Shown: in pieces, positions 33,818 to 45,424 of the stretch | Layout of the letters: each line of letters starts with the position of its first letter | How positions within the stretch are numbered: position 1 is the stretch's first letter | Source of the DNA: Tragulus kanchil | Lineage: Eukaryota > Chordata > Mammalia > Artiodactyla > Tragulidae | Assembly: GCA_022376925.1 (NCBI GenBank) | Contig: JAIOJX010000002.1 | Span: forward strand, 43,609,501 to 43,673,500 | Direction: 5' to 3' | DNA: 64,000 bases | Program-made: the position numbers and the translations under genes | The notes under the pieces: model-generated | Told to the model about the DNA's origin: nothing | Database searches by the model: none | What the model saw: only the letters and a program-made list of their open reading frames with translations

Positions 33818-35040
33818 TCTGTTGATTTGTGGATGATGGCCATTCTGACTGGTGTGAGGTGATATCTCATTGTAGTTTTGATTTGTATTTCTCTAATAAT
33901 AAGCGAGGTTGAGCATCATTTCATGTGCTTTTGGGGCCATCTGTATGTCCTCTTGGGAGAGGTGTCTCTTTAGATCTTTTTCCCATTTTTTGATTGGATT
34001 GTTCGTTTTTCCTGTGCTGAATTGTCTGAGTTGCTTGTAGATTTTGGAGATTAATTCTTTGTCTGTTGTTTCATTTGCTATTATTTTATCCCATTCTATA
34101 GGCTGTCTGTTCACCTTTTTTTGTGGTTTCTTTTGCTGTACAAAAGCTTTTAAGTTTCATTAGGTTCCACATGTTAATTTTTGCTTTTAGTTCTGCTATT
34201 AGGTGGGTCATAGAAGATTTTGCTTTGATTTATGTCCTTGAGAGTTTTGCCTATATTCTCCTCTAAGAGTTTGATGGTTTCTGGTCTTACATTTAGGTCT
34301 TTAATCCATTTTGAGTTGATCTTTGTGTATGGTGTCAGGGAATGTTCCAACTTCATTTTTTGCATGTAGCTGTCCAATTTTCCCAGCACCATTTGTTGAA
34401 GAAGCTGTCTTTGTCCTATTTTATAGTTTCGCCTCCTTTGTCAAAAATAAGGTACCCATAGGTGCGTGGGTTTATCTCTGGGTTCTCAGTCTTGTTCCAT
34501 TGGTCTATATTTCTGTTGTGCCAGCACTACACTGTCTTGATGACTTGCTTTGTAGTATAGTCTGAAGTTAGAGAGGCTGATTCCTCCAGCTCCGTTTTTC
34601 TTTCTTAGGATTGCTTTGGCTATTTGAGGTCTTTTGTGTTTCCATATGAACTGTGTTATTCTTTGATCTAGTTCTGTGAAGAATGTCATTGGTATTTTAA
34701 TAGGGATCACATTGAATCTATAGATAACATTTGGTAATATGGTCATTTTCACAATATTGATTCTTCCAACCCAGGAACATGGAATATCTCTCCATCTGTT
34801 TAAGTCTTCTTTAATTTCTTTCATGAGTGTCTTCTAAGTTTCTGTGTCCAGTTCTTTTGTTTCTTTGGGTAGGTTTATTCCTAGGTATTATATTCTTTTG
34901 GTTGCAATGGTAAAAGGAATTACATCCTCGATTTCTCTTTCTGATTTTTCATTGTTTTTATATAGGAATGCAAGTGATTTCTGTGTATTGATTTTGTATC
35001 CTGTGACTTTGCTGAATTTGTTGGTTAGCTCTAGTAGCTA
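31911..35040 (-). mobile_element. L1, antisense, 5'-truncated, with inserted duplicate block
   Basis: A TTTA-rich tail at 31914-31940 is followed by an antisense L1 3' UTR (ATATGCATATCCCTGG) and the ORF2 C-terminus (minus frame 32418-32624: APYDPAIPLLGLNPDEIKTEGNTCTPVFIA). Duplication J then restarts the unit at 32710, with the tail and 3' UTR appearing again at about 33027. ORF2 proceeds from 33818 to 35040, including the 112-aa minus frame at 34486-34824 ([21 protein letters not shown]). It ends abruptly at CTCTAGTAGCT in the RT-distal region. Real length is about 2 kb. Frames are broken. Confidence 0.9.
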
Positions 35041-35169
35041 TGTGCCTTTTGATCTAAATTTTCTGAGGCTCAGTTTCCTAGAAGGACTTCTGAGAGGCTT
35101 CTGGGAGATACTAAGGCACCACCAATCCATGGCACAAACTTTCAATCAACAGTGGTGTGATTTCTGGCT

Positions 35170-35345
35170 GAGCAGACTCCTTGTTGTTGTTTTGCTGCAA
35201 AGTTGTGTTCAACTTTTCTGTGACTTCATGGACTGTAGCCTTCTAGTTTCCTCTGTTCATGGGATTCCTCACGCAAGACTATTGGAATAAGTTGCCCTTT
35301 CCTTCGCCAGGAGATTCCTTTTAGAATCCTTTTCAAAGCATACCA
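35170..35345 (-). mobile_element. Bov-tA SINE (duplicated at 36203-36378)
   Basis: Antisense: TTGTTGTTTTGCTGCAAAGTTG...GACTTCATGGACTGTAGCC and CTTCGCCAGGAGATTCC are degraded Bov-tA words in reverse. The tRNA-like head is truncated. Confidence 0.75.
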
Positions 35346-36097
35346 CTTAGCTCACAACTCCCAATCAACATCCAAGCCCTTCTTTAGTTTCCAGCTCTTT
35401 GATGCTTTTGTATTATGCACAACTCTTAGTTAACACTTGCACTTACTATGTACTCAATAAATACTTTAAAACTAGCATGATGAACCTATTAATTATTTGG
35501 AGGCTTTTGGGGATGTAGTGAGTCTTCTGAGATAGTTTCTCGTGTCTTGTTTTTAATTAGCTTTTTCACCATGGATGTGTTTTAATAGGAAGAGAATTAA
35601 AGTTAGTTAAAGGCCATTGGGAGTGACAGTCTGAGGAGCAAATAAGCTAGAGAAGGGATAAGGGAACATTTTGTGTTATAAGCATGATATGAAGAACATT
35701 TGGCTCATCCCTTATGAGATCAGAAGCAATCTTGTCCTTTCCTGAGCACTGGCACTAATTCCTGTCCTAAACAGCTTTAGATATGGGAATTAAAAAGAAC
35801 AGGTGAATTTAATGAAAATGCTTCTGTCACCAAACATATTTCTGTCGCCTTTGTGCAGTATTCTGTCATTACCCAACCATATGGTATTTAAAAACACTCT
35901 CTAAAATGTGATTTTATAGAAAAACTTTGCAGTTATAATGGGCAATTATGGTCTGCATCACAGCTAGAAATGCATGGCAGTGGCTCCTATATCACCAAAT
36001 TTCAAAATGCATTAGAGGACGAGGAGAGAGGAAGGAAGAAACCTGATCTCTCCTCCCATCTCTCTATAAATCAGTGTGTACCTTGAAAGTTTAAGTA
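35346..36097. other. Unassigned sequence (repeated at 36379-37129)
   Basis: No gene is supported. TACTATGTACTCAATAAATAC at about 35446 resembles the 3' end of a MIR or another CORE-SINE, but too little remains for a firm call. Confidence 0.4.
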
Positions 36098-37498
36098 GAG
36101 GCTCAGTTTCCTAGAAGGACTTCTGAGAGGCTTCTGGGAGATACTAAGGCACCACCAATCCATGGCACAAACTTTCAATCAACAGTGGTGTGATTTCTGG
36201 CTGAGCAGACTCCTTGTTGTTGTTTTGCTGCAAAGTTGTGTTCAACTTTTCTGTGACTTCATGGACTGTAGCCTTCTAGTTTCCTCTGTTCATGGGATTC
36301 CTCACGCAAGACTATTGGAATAAGTTGCCCTTTCCTTCGCCAGGAGATTCCTTTTAGAATCCTTTTCAAAGCATACCACTTAGCTCACAACTCCCAATCA
36401 ACATCCAAGCCCTTCTTTAGTTTCCAGCTCTTTGATGCTTTTGTATTATGCACAACTCTTAGTTAACACTTGCACTTACTATGTACTCAATAAATACTTT
36501 AAAACTAGCATGATGAACCTATTAATTATTTGGAGGCTTTTGGGGATGTAGTGAGTCTTCTGAGATAGTTTCTCGTGTCTTGTTTTTAATTAGCTTTTTC
36601 ACCATGGATGTGTTTTAATAGGAAGAGAATTAAAGTTAGTTAAAGGCCATTGGGAGTGACAGTCTGAGGAGCAAATAAGCTAGAGAAGGGATAAGGGAAC
36701 ATTTTGTGTTATAAGCATGATATGAAGAACATTTGGCTCATCCCTTATGAGATCAGAAGCAATCTTGTCCTTTCCTGAGCACTGGCACTAATTCCTGTCC
36801 TAAACAGCTTTAGATATGGGAATTAAAAAGAACAGGTGAATTTAATGAAAATGCTTCTGTCACCAAACATATTTCTGTCGCCTTTGTGCAGTATTCTGTC
36901 ATTACCCAACCATATGGTATTTAAAAACACTCTCTAAAATGTGATTTTATAGAAAAACTTTGCAGTTATAATGGGCAATTATGGTCTGCATCACAGCTAG
37001 AAATGCATGGCAGTGGCTCCTATATCACCAAATTTCAAAATGCATTAGAGGACGAGGAGAGAGGAAGGAAGAAACCTGATCTCTCCTCCCATCTCTCTAT
37101 AAATCAGTGTGTACCTTGAAAGTTTAAGTCAGAAGGGAGCACTAGGGCAGTAGTCATTATTAGGCCTTCAGACTCCTGAGCTGAGCTTTTATAGCTGCCC
37201 CTCTACATGGCTCCTTATTCTACCTTTAAAGATGAGTCTGTGTGTCTAGACTTCAGGGCATCTTAACTTCCCTCTAGGCAGAAAGCTTATTACAACTGAG
37301 GCCCAGAGTCTCCTTCTCATTGGCACTCCAGCCCTATCAATCAGGTAAGAAATCACTGACATCTCCTGGAGCAGTTTGAGTTTGATTAACTGATCTTCTA
37401 CCTTAAGCAAAAACCATTAGGAAAAACTGCCCTAATGTCATGTGTTATGTACATGTTTAAACATACTGGGAGAGATTTCTCCATTTTGCAATAGATCA

Positions 37499-37710
37499 GA
37501 CTTCCCCAGTGACCCAGCAGTAAATAATCTTCCCACAGTGTAGGAGATGCAGTTTCAGTCTCCGGGTTGGGAAGATCCCCTGGCAGAGGGTATGACAACC
37601 CACTCCAGTATTCTTGCCTGAAGAATCCCATGGGTACAGGAGTCTGCTGGGCTACAGTCCATAGACTTACAAAGAGTTGGACACGACTGAAGCGATTGAG
37701 TATGCATGGA
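37499..37710 (+). mobile_element. Bov-tA SINE
   Basis: Sense SINE with a weak A box (CCAGTGACCCAGCAGTAAAT), GTTTCAGTCTCCGGG in the B-box position, and the usual ACCCACTCCAGTATTCTTGCC, AATCCCATGG and AGAGTTGGACACGACTGA words. It is more diverged in its head than in its tail. It occurs once. Confidence 0.9.
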
Positions 37711-37885
37711 TGCAGTAGATCATTCCCACTGACTTCATGACTCAAGAAGACACTAACATTTAGAGACTGCAGCAATAACCCTGTAAAGGGGAAGCTCAGA
37801 CGAAGTCATCCTTATCCTCTGAGACAGAGGAAGCTGTTACCCTGAGATCTCGGGTTTTCCTGAAGTTGTTTCTCCAGGTTCTGTC

Positions 37886-38330
37886 TTTTTTTTTTTTTTT
37901 TTTTTTAGCTTATAAAGAGTTTGTCTTTTATTAGGTGAATGACAAAGGGTCATCTGCTAAAAACCCTTGAACCTATTTCCATATTTATTTAATGTGAGAG
38001 TCCTTTTTTTTGTAAAGATAGAATTCATATACGAACATAGTAGTTTGTCTGTAATTCACAGGCAAGCATTGGGTGATTCACTTCCCGTCCACTCCTATTT
38101 ATTCTCTTGTTTCTTCATGTTTCACAGGTGGAAACTGGATAAGCTTGTGGCCTGCCCTGGTCCCCATTTCTCAGATTCTTTCAGAGCCCTAGGGTTTCAA
38201 CAAAATATATTCCGTTTATTTGACAGATTTCAGTCTCACTTCCTCAATTTGGGTTCTCCATACAGTCTTACTTTTGGGAACTGTTCTGTGACAAAAGGTT
38301 TGCAAAAATAAAGGATAATTGCTAAAGTTT
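37886..38330 (-). other. Poly(T) with upstream reverse-complement AATAAA: possible retrocopy 3' end
   Basis: A run of 21 T (37886-37906) is followed by CTTATAAAGAG and TTTTATTAGG. On the minus strand this gives AATAAA about 20 bases before a poly(A) tail, as expected for a retroposed transcript. I do not recognise the body sequence, and part of 38100-38200 vaguely resembles MIR. It could also be the tail of an unrecognised LINE. Confidence 0.35.
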
Positions 38331-39789
38331 CTCTTTTTGACAGTAATTCAATGTCTTTAACAAAATTTATAATCCTTTTGTACCTAAATGTTTATATGTG
38401 CTGCTAAACCATAATGTAAAAATATATAAACATTTTCACATGTTATACCAGATCAAATATGGTGTATATGATAATAATTAGAACCACTAACCTAACATAT
38501 TGTGAAAAATGCCACATATGCGTTTAATTTTAGTTTTTGATTTTCAAGCATGCATTCAGGGAAAGGAGGAAGTGGCTTTCTACTTAACTTCTCTGGTGCT
38601 AACAGAACATGCCTGTATTTTGGCAAGTTTCCTAGGGAACATCTGTCTAAAGGGAACATGGGGGAGTTAATCTGCATCTACCAAGGCAGGGTAGGCTTAA
38701 TGTCCCATGCTATCTCTGTTAAACTCCTCAACTGTATATCCCTTTAAACCGAGCCATAAAACATACTATTGACTCATCTCTGAATACAAAAACAGATCAC
38801 AAGCAAAATTTGAACTGGTTTATTTACAGAGAGCTTTGTGAAGTTGGTAAACAGCCCAAGACTCTTTTTTCAAAATAATTATTTGTAGAAGACTCCAATG
38901 CTGTGGTGGGGGTGGAGGAGATGGGGTTTGTAGATGGCCTGAGGATATTTCCAATGAGTCATACCAAAGGAATGAATGGAAAAAAGCTCCTTAGATTTGG
39001 GTGGTGAGGGTGGAGGAGGGATGGGATGGAGGATGAAACAAAATAGCAGTTTGACATTGTTTCAACTCTGGTTGGAGGAAGCCTGATGAAAGATTAGAAA
39101 AATAATAAAGAGCCCAACAATTTAGAGGAGCTGGCTGGACAGATATAAATTGAATGGGATTAAATTTTCCCTTTCTCAGGTGTGTTTAACTAGAAATATG
39201 TTAATGGTATACAGATACAGACAGACTAAATGACAGAATGAATAGCTACAAGTTACTTGGAAACTTAGTGAAAATATTAGAATTTGAACTCAATACCTTT
39301 CTCTAAATCCTGACATTTGTTTTTTAGACCATATATATAAGTTTTTTTTTCCTATTTCATAATTAATTGTATCACAACAAGGACAGTTAAGACTGTGGTA
39401 ATGGGTGGAGGACAGGCATTCAGTTAAATTTGAATTTTAGATAACAATAATATTCATTTGCTAAATCTGCTAATACTAGTCAGACAGTAATGTAAATCAA
39501 CAGAAAGCCACACCAAGTCCAAATTAGGCAAGGTAGCCTACAACTGGACAGATGTACAGTGCAAAACTAGAAAGAGAAACCAGGTAGATAGAAAGAAACA
39601 GGAAATTGCCATCTCAAAGAAAGAACAAAATGGCGGGGGTCTGGGGATGGTTGGTAAAGCAAAATCAGAAGCTGCAAGATTTGCAGACCCAGCAGAAAGA
39701 AGCCAAAGCAGAACAAGAGAGAGAAAGTAATCCAGCAGAACTTTGATAAAACACATACTAGGGCCTCATGATCAAAGTTCAGGTCATGA
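38331..39789. other. Unassigned single-copy sequence
   Basis: No gene or named repeat was recognised. Small frames at 38550-38747 (plus) and 39538-39756 (minus) have no supporting features. A G-rich patch lies near 38900-39030. Confidence 0.4.
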
Positions 39790-40165
39790 GTTCAGGCTGA
39801 CATAGCAAAGTACTATAGCCTAGGTAGCTGAAACAACAGAAATTTACTTCCTCACAATTCTGGAGGTTACAAGTCTGAGATTAAGACATAAACAGGAGCG
39901 ATTTCTTTTGAGGTTTATCTCCTTTGCTAGGATATGGCCATAATCTTCCACTATCTTCTCATGGTCCTTTATCTGTGAGTATCTGTATCTCTTTCTCTTA
40001 TTAAGATGCCTGCCATATTGAATTCAGACCAACCCATATACCTTCATTCACCTAATTGCTTCTGGAAAGGCCTTGTCTCCAAATACAGTCATATTTTGAC
40101 CTATTGAGGGATAGGATTTCAACATAGAATTTTAAGAGGACATAATTCAGAACATCACATGTTAT
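39790..40165 (-). mobile_element. MLT1-type LTR (ERVL-MaLR), solo, ancient
   Basis: The plus strand shows the reverse complement of an MLT1 LTR: TAGCTGAAACAACAGAAATTTA, CACAATTCTGGAGGTTACAAG, CTTGTCTCCAAATACAGTCA and ACATAGAATTTTAAGAGGACA in the expected order. There is no internal retroviral sequence next to it and no partner LTR in the window, so it looks like a solitary relic. Divergence is high. Confidence 0.8.
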
Positions 40166-40590
40166 ACTTCCCAAATTGAAATCAACTCAGTTCAATTCTG
40201 CAAGCTATAATCACTACTTAATATAGGTAAGCTTGTGCCAGATATTGGGTAAACTAAAATTAATGGAGCATGATTTCTATCTTCAAATGTATAATGTTAG
40301 TGTGGATTTGGGCACGTGCATAACAATATTAGTTTAGGGAAAATGATCTGGATCAAATCCTGGAGCAGCTCATTGGCTAAGTGAGCTCAGATAGTCTTCT
40401 GATCTGATAAGAGGCATAAGTATATCGAGTAGCTTTGAATTTGAAATCCTCCAAATTCAAGTTACCAGGACTTGAGTCTTCCCCAGTCTTAGGGGTAGAG
40501 TGTGGTGAAAACTAATGGGAAGAGAGACCAGGAAGGCCTTCCACACTGACCTTGCCCTTCTACCAGGTTTTGTTGCTCATCTTACACTTC
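40166..40590. other. Unassigned sequence
   Basis: No gene or named element was recognised between the MLT1 relic and the BovB 5' end. Confidence 0.4.
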
Positions 40591-40855
40591 ATAAGGTACA
40601 AAGAATCATGGTAGGGAGAAGAGATGGTGGCAGTGACCTGAAGAGATGGCAGCAGCCTGGGAAGTGGCAGAGGCAAGAGTGAGGCAGTGACTGGTGTCCC
40701 AAGTTCCTAGTGAGGTGAGGCAGGAGGCTGAAAAGTACTGTACAGCCCCCTCGGAAGAGTTGGGCTTGCTGGGCCTGAACAATAACAAGGAGGAGACAGA
40801 GAAGAGAAAAAAAGGGAACTGAGCTTGGACAGTGGCAGACCATGCAGGCAACTGA

Positions 40856-41191
40856 TTGGTCCCAGAGCAGACAGTGGCAGCAGTGAGGCCAAGGAGCCCT
40901 CTACTCCTAGGTGTTCTTCAATTTGACTCTAGCCTTCCTCGGATCCCCTTCCTGGTGACTCCTGTAGAGCCTTTTCCTGACACTGGGTATCAGGTGGACC
41001 AACCAGTGAAGGTTTACGTGCTCAACGAGGATGATCAGTGGCACAGCCAGGACTCCAGGCGTGTTGTCCTGGTTGGGGCAGCTGAAGATTTTGTCCCTGT
41101 TAGTCAGGGCATGACAAAATGTGGTCCACTGGAGAAAGGAATGGTAAAGCACTACAGTATTTTTTCTTTGAAAACACCAGGAACACAATGA
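40856..41191 (+). pseudogene. Open frame over the BovB 5' end, not a supported gene
   Basis: A 111-aa frame spanning the presumed BovB 5' UTR and the first BovB coding words (CGPLEKGMVKHYSI). It has no signal peptide or recognised domain. One stretch, VKVYVLNEDDQWH at about residues 52-64, resembles the N-terminus of the PP4 regulatory subunit 3 (PPP4R3/SMEK) family, where KVYTLNEDRQW occurs, but the match fades right after it. It lies within the element, so I treat it as part of a dead BovB. Confidence 0.4.
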
Positions 41192-41527
41192 AAAAGCAAA
41201 AATATATGACACTGGAAGATAAGCCCACCCAGTTCAGTAGGTATCTAATATGCTACTGAGGAAAGGCAGAGAAACTGCTCCATAAAGAATGAAGAGACTG
41301 GGCTAAAGCAGAAACATTACTCAGTTGTGGATATGTCTCGTGTTACAGCAAATTCTGATGCTGAAAAGAACAAGATTGCATAGGACCCTAGAATGTTAGT
41401 CCATGAATCAAGCTAAATTGGACATGGCCAAGCAGAAGACGGCAAGAGTGAATGCTGGCATTTTAAGAATCAGTGAAATAAAATGGACTGGAATGGGTAA
41501 ATTCAATTCAGATAACCATGATATCTA

Positions 41528-41716
41528 TGGGTACCCCTAATGGCTCAAACGGTAAAGAATCTGCCTGCAGTGTGGATGATCTAGGTTCGAGTCCTAGGTC
41601 CAGAAGATCCCCTGGAGAAGAAAATGGTAACCCACGCCAGCATTGTTTTCTGGAGAACCCCATGGACAGAGGACCCTGGCAGACCATGGGGCCACAAGTA
41701 ATCTGATACAACTGAC
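41528..41716 (+). mobile_element. Bov-tA SINE in BovB
   Basis: Sense SINE with an AATGGCTCAAACGGTAAAGA A-box region, AGGTTCGAGTCCTAGG B-box region and AACCCCATGGACAGAGGACC tail. BovB resumes with GATGACATGATCATATCTACTACTG. Similar words CATGATATCTA before and CATGATCATATCTA after suggest imperfect target-site duplications. Confidence 0.88.
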
Positions 41717-41791
41717 CATCTAGATGACATGATCATATCTACTACTGAGAGCAAGAATCCTAAGAAGAAATGAAGTAACTCCAACAGTCAG

Positions 41792-43858
41792 CAAAACAGG
41801 CAAATGCAGTATTTGGGTGTAATCTCAAAAACAACAAAACAATCATGGTTGGTGTCCAAAGCAACCCATTCAAAATCACAGAAATCCAAGTCTATGCCCC
41901 AACCACTAATGCTGAAGAAGCTGAAGTTGAAAGATTCCAAGAAGACCTATAAGACTTTCTAGAATTAACACACACACAAACACAAAAAGATATCCTTTTC
42001 ATCATTGGGAAAGTAGGGACTCAAGAGATACCTGGAGGGCTTCCCCTGGTGGTCCAGTGGATAAGGACACCGCCTTGCAGTGCAAGAGGCGCCAGTTTGA
42101 TCCCTGGCCTGGGAAGATCCCACGTGCCGCGGAGCGGCTGGACTGATGTGTCCAATCAGTGAGCCAGAGCTCTGGAGCGCATGCGCCCAGAGCCGGTGCT
42201 CTGCGACAACAGAGGCCACCGCGGTGGGAGGTTCACATGGACCAAAGAACAAAGACGGATGAAAATAGAGAAATGAAAGACCAATAGAAGTGGCCCACCC
42301 GCTCCCCTCCCTCCTCAACCCGACCCCCGCCCAAAATAAATAAATAAATAAATCTTTAAAAAAAAAAAAAGAGATACCTGGAATAATAGGAAAGTTTGGC
42401 CATGGAGTACAAAATGAAGCAGGGAAAGGCTAACAGAATTTTACCAAAGAAAGACACTGGTCAAAGAAGACATCCTCTTCCAACAACACAAGGGATGACT
42501 ACACATGGACATCACAAGATGGTCGATACCAAAATCAGATTGATTATATTCATTGCAGCTGAAGATGGAAAAGCTCTATACAGTCAGAGAAATCAAGACA
42601 CAGAGCTAACTGTGGCTCAGATCATCAGCTCATTATTGCAAAATTCAGGCTCAAGGTAAAGAAAGTAGGGAAAATCATTAGGTCATTCAGGTATGACCTA
42701 ATCAAATTCCTTATGATTATACAGAGTAGTTGACAAATAGATTCAAGAAAACAGATCTGCTAGACGGAGTGCCTGAAGAACTATGGATGTAGATCCATAA
42801 AATTGTACAGGGAGTAGTGACCAAAACAGGCAAATGCAGTATTTGGGTGTAATCTCAAAAACAACAAAACAATCATGGTTGGTGTCCAAAGCAACCCATT
42901 CAAAATCACAGAAATCCAAGTCTATGCCCCAACCACTAATGCTGAAGAAGCTGAAGTTGAAAGATTCCAAGAAGACCTATAAGACTTTCTAGAATTAACA
43001 CACACACAAACACAAAAAGATATCCTTTTCATCATTGGGAAAGTAGGGACTCAAGAGATACCTGGAGGGCTTCCCCTGGTGGTCCAGTGGATAAGGACAC
43101 CGCCTTGCAGTGCAAGAGGCGCCAGTTTGATCCCTGGCCTGGGAAGATCCCACGTGCCGCGGAGCGGCTGGACTGATGTGTCCAATCAGTGAGCCAGAGC
43201 TCTGGAGCGCATGCGCCCAGAGCCGGTGCTCTGCGACAACAGAGGCCACCGCGGTGGGAGGTTCACATGGACCAAAGAACAAAGACGGATGAAAATAGAG
43301 AAATGAAAGACCAATAGAAGTGGCCCACCCGCTCCCCTCCCTCCTCAACCCGACCCCCGCCCAAAATAAATAAATAAATAAATCTTTAAAAAAAAAAAAA
43401 GAGATACCTGGAATAATAGGAAAGTTTGGCCATGGAGTACAAAATGAAGCAGGGAAAGGCTAACAGAATTTTACCAAAGAAAGACACTGGTCAAAGAAGA
43501 CATCCTCTTCCAACAACACAAGGGATGACTACACATGGACATCACAAGATGGTCGATACCAAAATCAGATTGATTATATTCATTGCAGCTGAAGATGGAA
43601 AAGCTCTATACAGTCAGAGAAATCAAGACACAGAGCTAACTGTGGCTCAGATCATCAGCTCATTATTGCAAAATTCAGGCTCAAGGTAAAGAAAGTAGGG
43701 AAAATCATTAGGTCATTCAGGTATGACCTAATCAAATTCCTTATGATTATACAGAGTAGTTGACAAATAGATTCAAGAAAACAGATCTGCTAGACGGAGT
43801 GCCTGAAGAACTATGGATGTAGATCCATAAAATTGTACAGGGAGTAGTGACCAAAACA
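41792..43858 (+). repeat. Tandem duplication L, 1,030 bp
   Basis: Copies are 41792-42821 and 42822-43858. The two ends share the short word CAAAACA. The copies look identical, including the CHR SINE and its target-site duplications. It carries most of the BovB endonuclease region, which therefore appears twice. Confidence 0.96.
42037..42368 (+). mobile_element. CHR-type (tRNA-derived) SINE (duplicated at 43067-43398)
   Basis: Starts GGCTTCCCCTGGTGGTCCAGTGG (Pol III A-box region) with GTTTGATCCCTGGCC (B-box region), then the CHR body ATCCCACGTGCCGCGGAGCGG. It ends in (AAAT)n, CTTTAAA and an A tail. Perfect 14-bp target-site duplications AAGAGATACCTGGA lie at 42023-42036 and 42369-42382. It inserted into the BovB endonuclease region. 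Only the orthologous copy is real if duplication L is an artefact. Confidence 0.93.
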
Positions 43859-44701
43859 AACCTCAAGAAAAAGAAATGCAAGAAGGCAAAATGGTTGTCT
43901 GAGGAGGTCTTACAAATGGCTGACAAAAGAAGTTAAAAGACAAAGAATAAAGATATATCCAACTGAATACAGAGTTCCAAAGAATTGGAAGGAGAGATTT
44001 TTTAAAAAAGCCTTAATTAAAAAAAAAAAATGGAAATACAGGAAAACAATAGAATGGAAAAGACTAGAAATCTCTTCAAGCAAATTAGAGATACTGAAGG
44101 AACATTTCATGCAAAGATGAGCACAGTAAAGGAAAGAAATGGCAGAGACCTAACAGAAGCAGAAGAGATTAAGACTGGGCAGAAATACACAACAAAACTA
44201 TACAAAAAAGGTTTTAATGATGCAGATAACTACAAAGGTGTGATCACTCACCTAAAGCCAGGCATCCTGGAATACAAAGTCAAGTAGGCCTAAGGAAGCA
44301 TCATGACCAACAAAGCTAGTGGAGGAGATGGAATCTGGTTAGGCTATTTCAAATCCTAAAAGATGATGCTGTAAAAGTGCTGCACTCAATATGCCAGCAA
44401 ATTTGGGGAAAAAAAAAAAAAAGCAGTACTCACAGAACTGGAAAAGATCAATTTTCACCCTAGTCCTAAAAAAGAGCAATGCCAAAAATGTTCAGACTAC
44501 CATACAATTGCACTCATTTCACATGCTAGCTAAGCTAATGCTCAAAATCCTTCAAGCTGGCTTCAGCAGTATGAGAATCAAAAACGTCCAGATATGCAAC
44601 TGCATTTAGAAAAAAGAGAGGAACCAGAAATCAAATTGCCAATGTTCATTGGCTCATAGGAAAAAACACAGACACACACGCAAAAGAATTTCTGAAAAAC
44701 A

Positions 44702-45380
44702 TTGACTTCTGCTTCATTTATTATACTAAAGCCATTGACTGTGTGGATGACAACAAACTGAAAAATTCTTGAAGAGATGGGAGTACCAGGCCACCTTACC
44801 TGCCTCCTGAGAAACCTGTATACAGGTCAAGAAGCAACAGTTAGAACTGGACATGGAGCAATGGACTGGTTCAAAATTGGGAAAGAAGAATGTCAAGGCT
44901 GCTTATTGTCACCCGGCTTATTTAACGTGTATGCAGAGTACACCATGCAAAGGGCCGGGCTGGATGAATCATTAGCTGGAATCCAGATTTTCAGGAGAAA
45001 TATCAGCAGATGTAGATGATACCACTTTAATGGCAGTAAGTAAAGAGGAACTGAAGAGTCTCTTGATGAAAGTGGAGAGCAAACCTGGCTTAAAACTCAG
45101 CATTCAAAAAACACAGATCATGGTCCCATCTGGTCCCATTACTTCATGGCAAATGGATGGGGAAAAAATGGAATCAGGGACAGATTTTATTTTCTTGGGT
45201 TCCAGAATCATTGTGAATGATGACTGCAGACAGGAAATTAAAAGTCACTCACTCCTTGGAAGAAACGCTATGACAAACCTAGATAGCATATTACAAAGAA
45301 CAGACAACACTTTGCTGACAAATGTCCATAGAGTCAAAGCTACAGTCTTTCCAGTAGTCATGTGTGGATATGAGAGTTGA
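44702..45380 (+). pseudogene. BovB reverse transcriptase remnant
   Basis: In successive frames the RT domain reads IDFCFIYYTKAIDCVDDNKL, then (44777-45019) TGQEATVRTGHGAMDWFKIG...QGCLLSPGLFNVYAEYTMQRAGL, then (45030-45380) LSIQKTQIMVPSGPITSWQMDG and FLGSRIIVNDDC. The catalytic aspartate pair should lie between the last two pieces, where an indel and a stop (45006-45025) break it. It has no activity as it stands. Confidence 0.85.
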
Positions 45381-45424
45381 ATCATAAAGAAGATTGAGTG
45401 CCAAAGAATTAGTGCCTTCAAACT

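Larger units (their letters stand above)
35065..37129 (+). repeat. Tandem duplication K, 1,033 bp
   Basis: Copies are 35065-36096 and 36098-37129, with one base between. The unit contains an antisense Bov-tA and unassigned sequence. It appears identical in the parts compared. Confidence 0.95.

Noticed and set aside
39790..40165. Evidence for a complete endogenous retrovirus
   Set aside because: Only one decayed MLT1 LTR is present. No gag, pol or env sequence and no second LTR are seen nearby.
42037..42368. tRNA-like A and B boxes in this and the Bov-tA elements, suggesting tRNA genes
   Set aside because: They are the tRNA-derived heads of CHR and Bov-tA SINEs, with SINE bodies, tails and target-site duplications and no complete tRNA fold.
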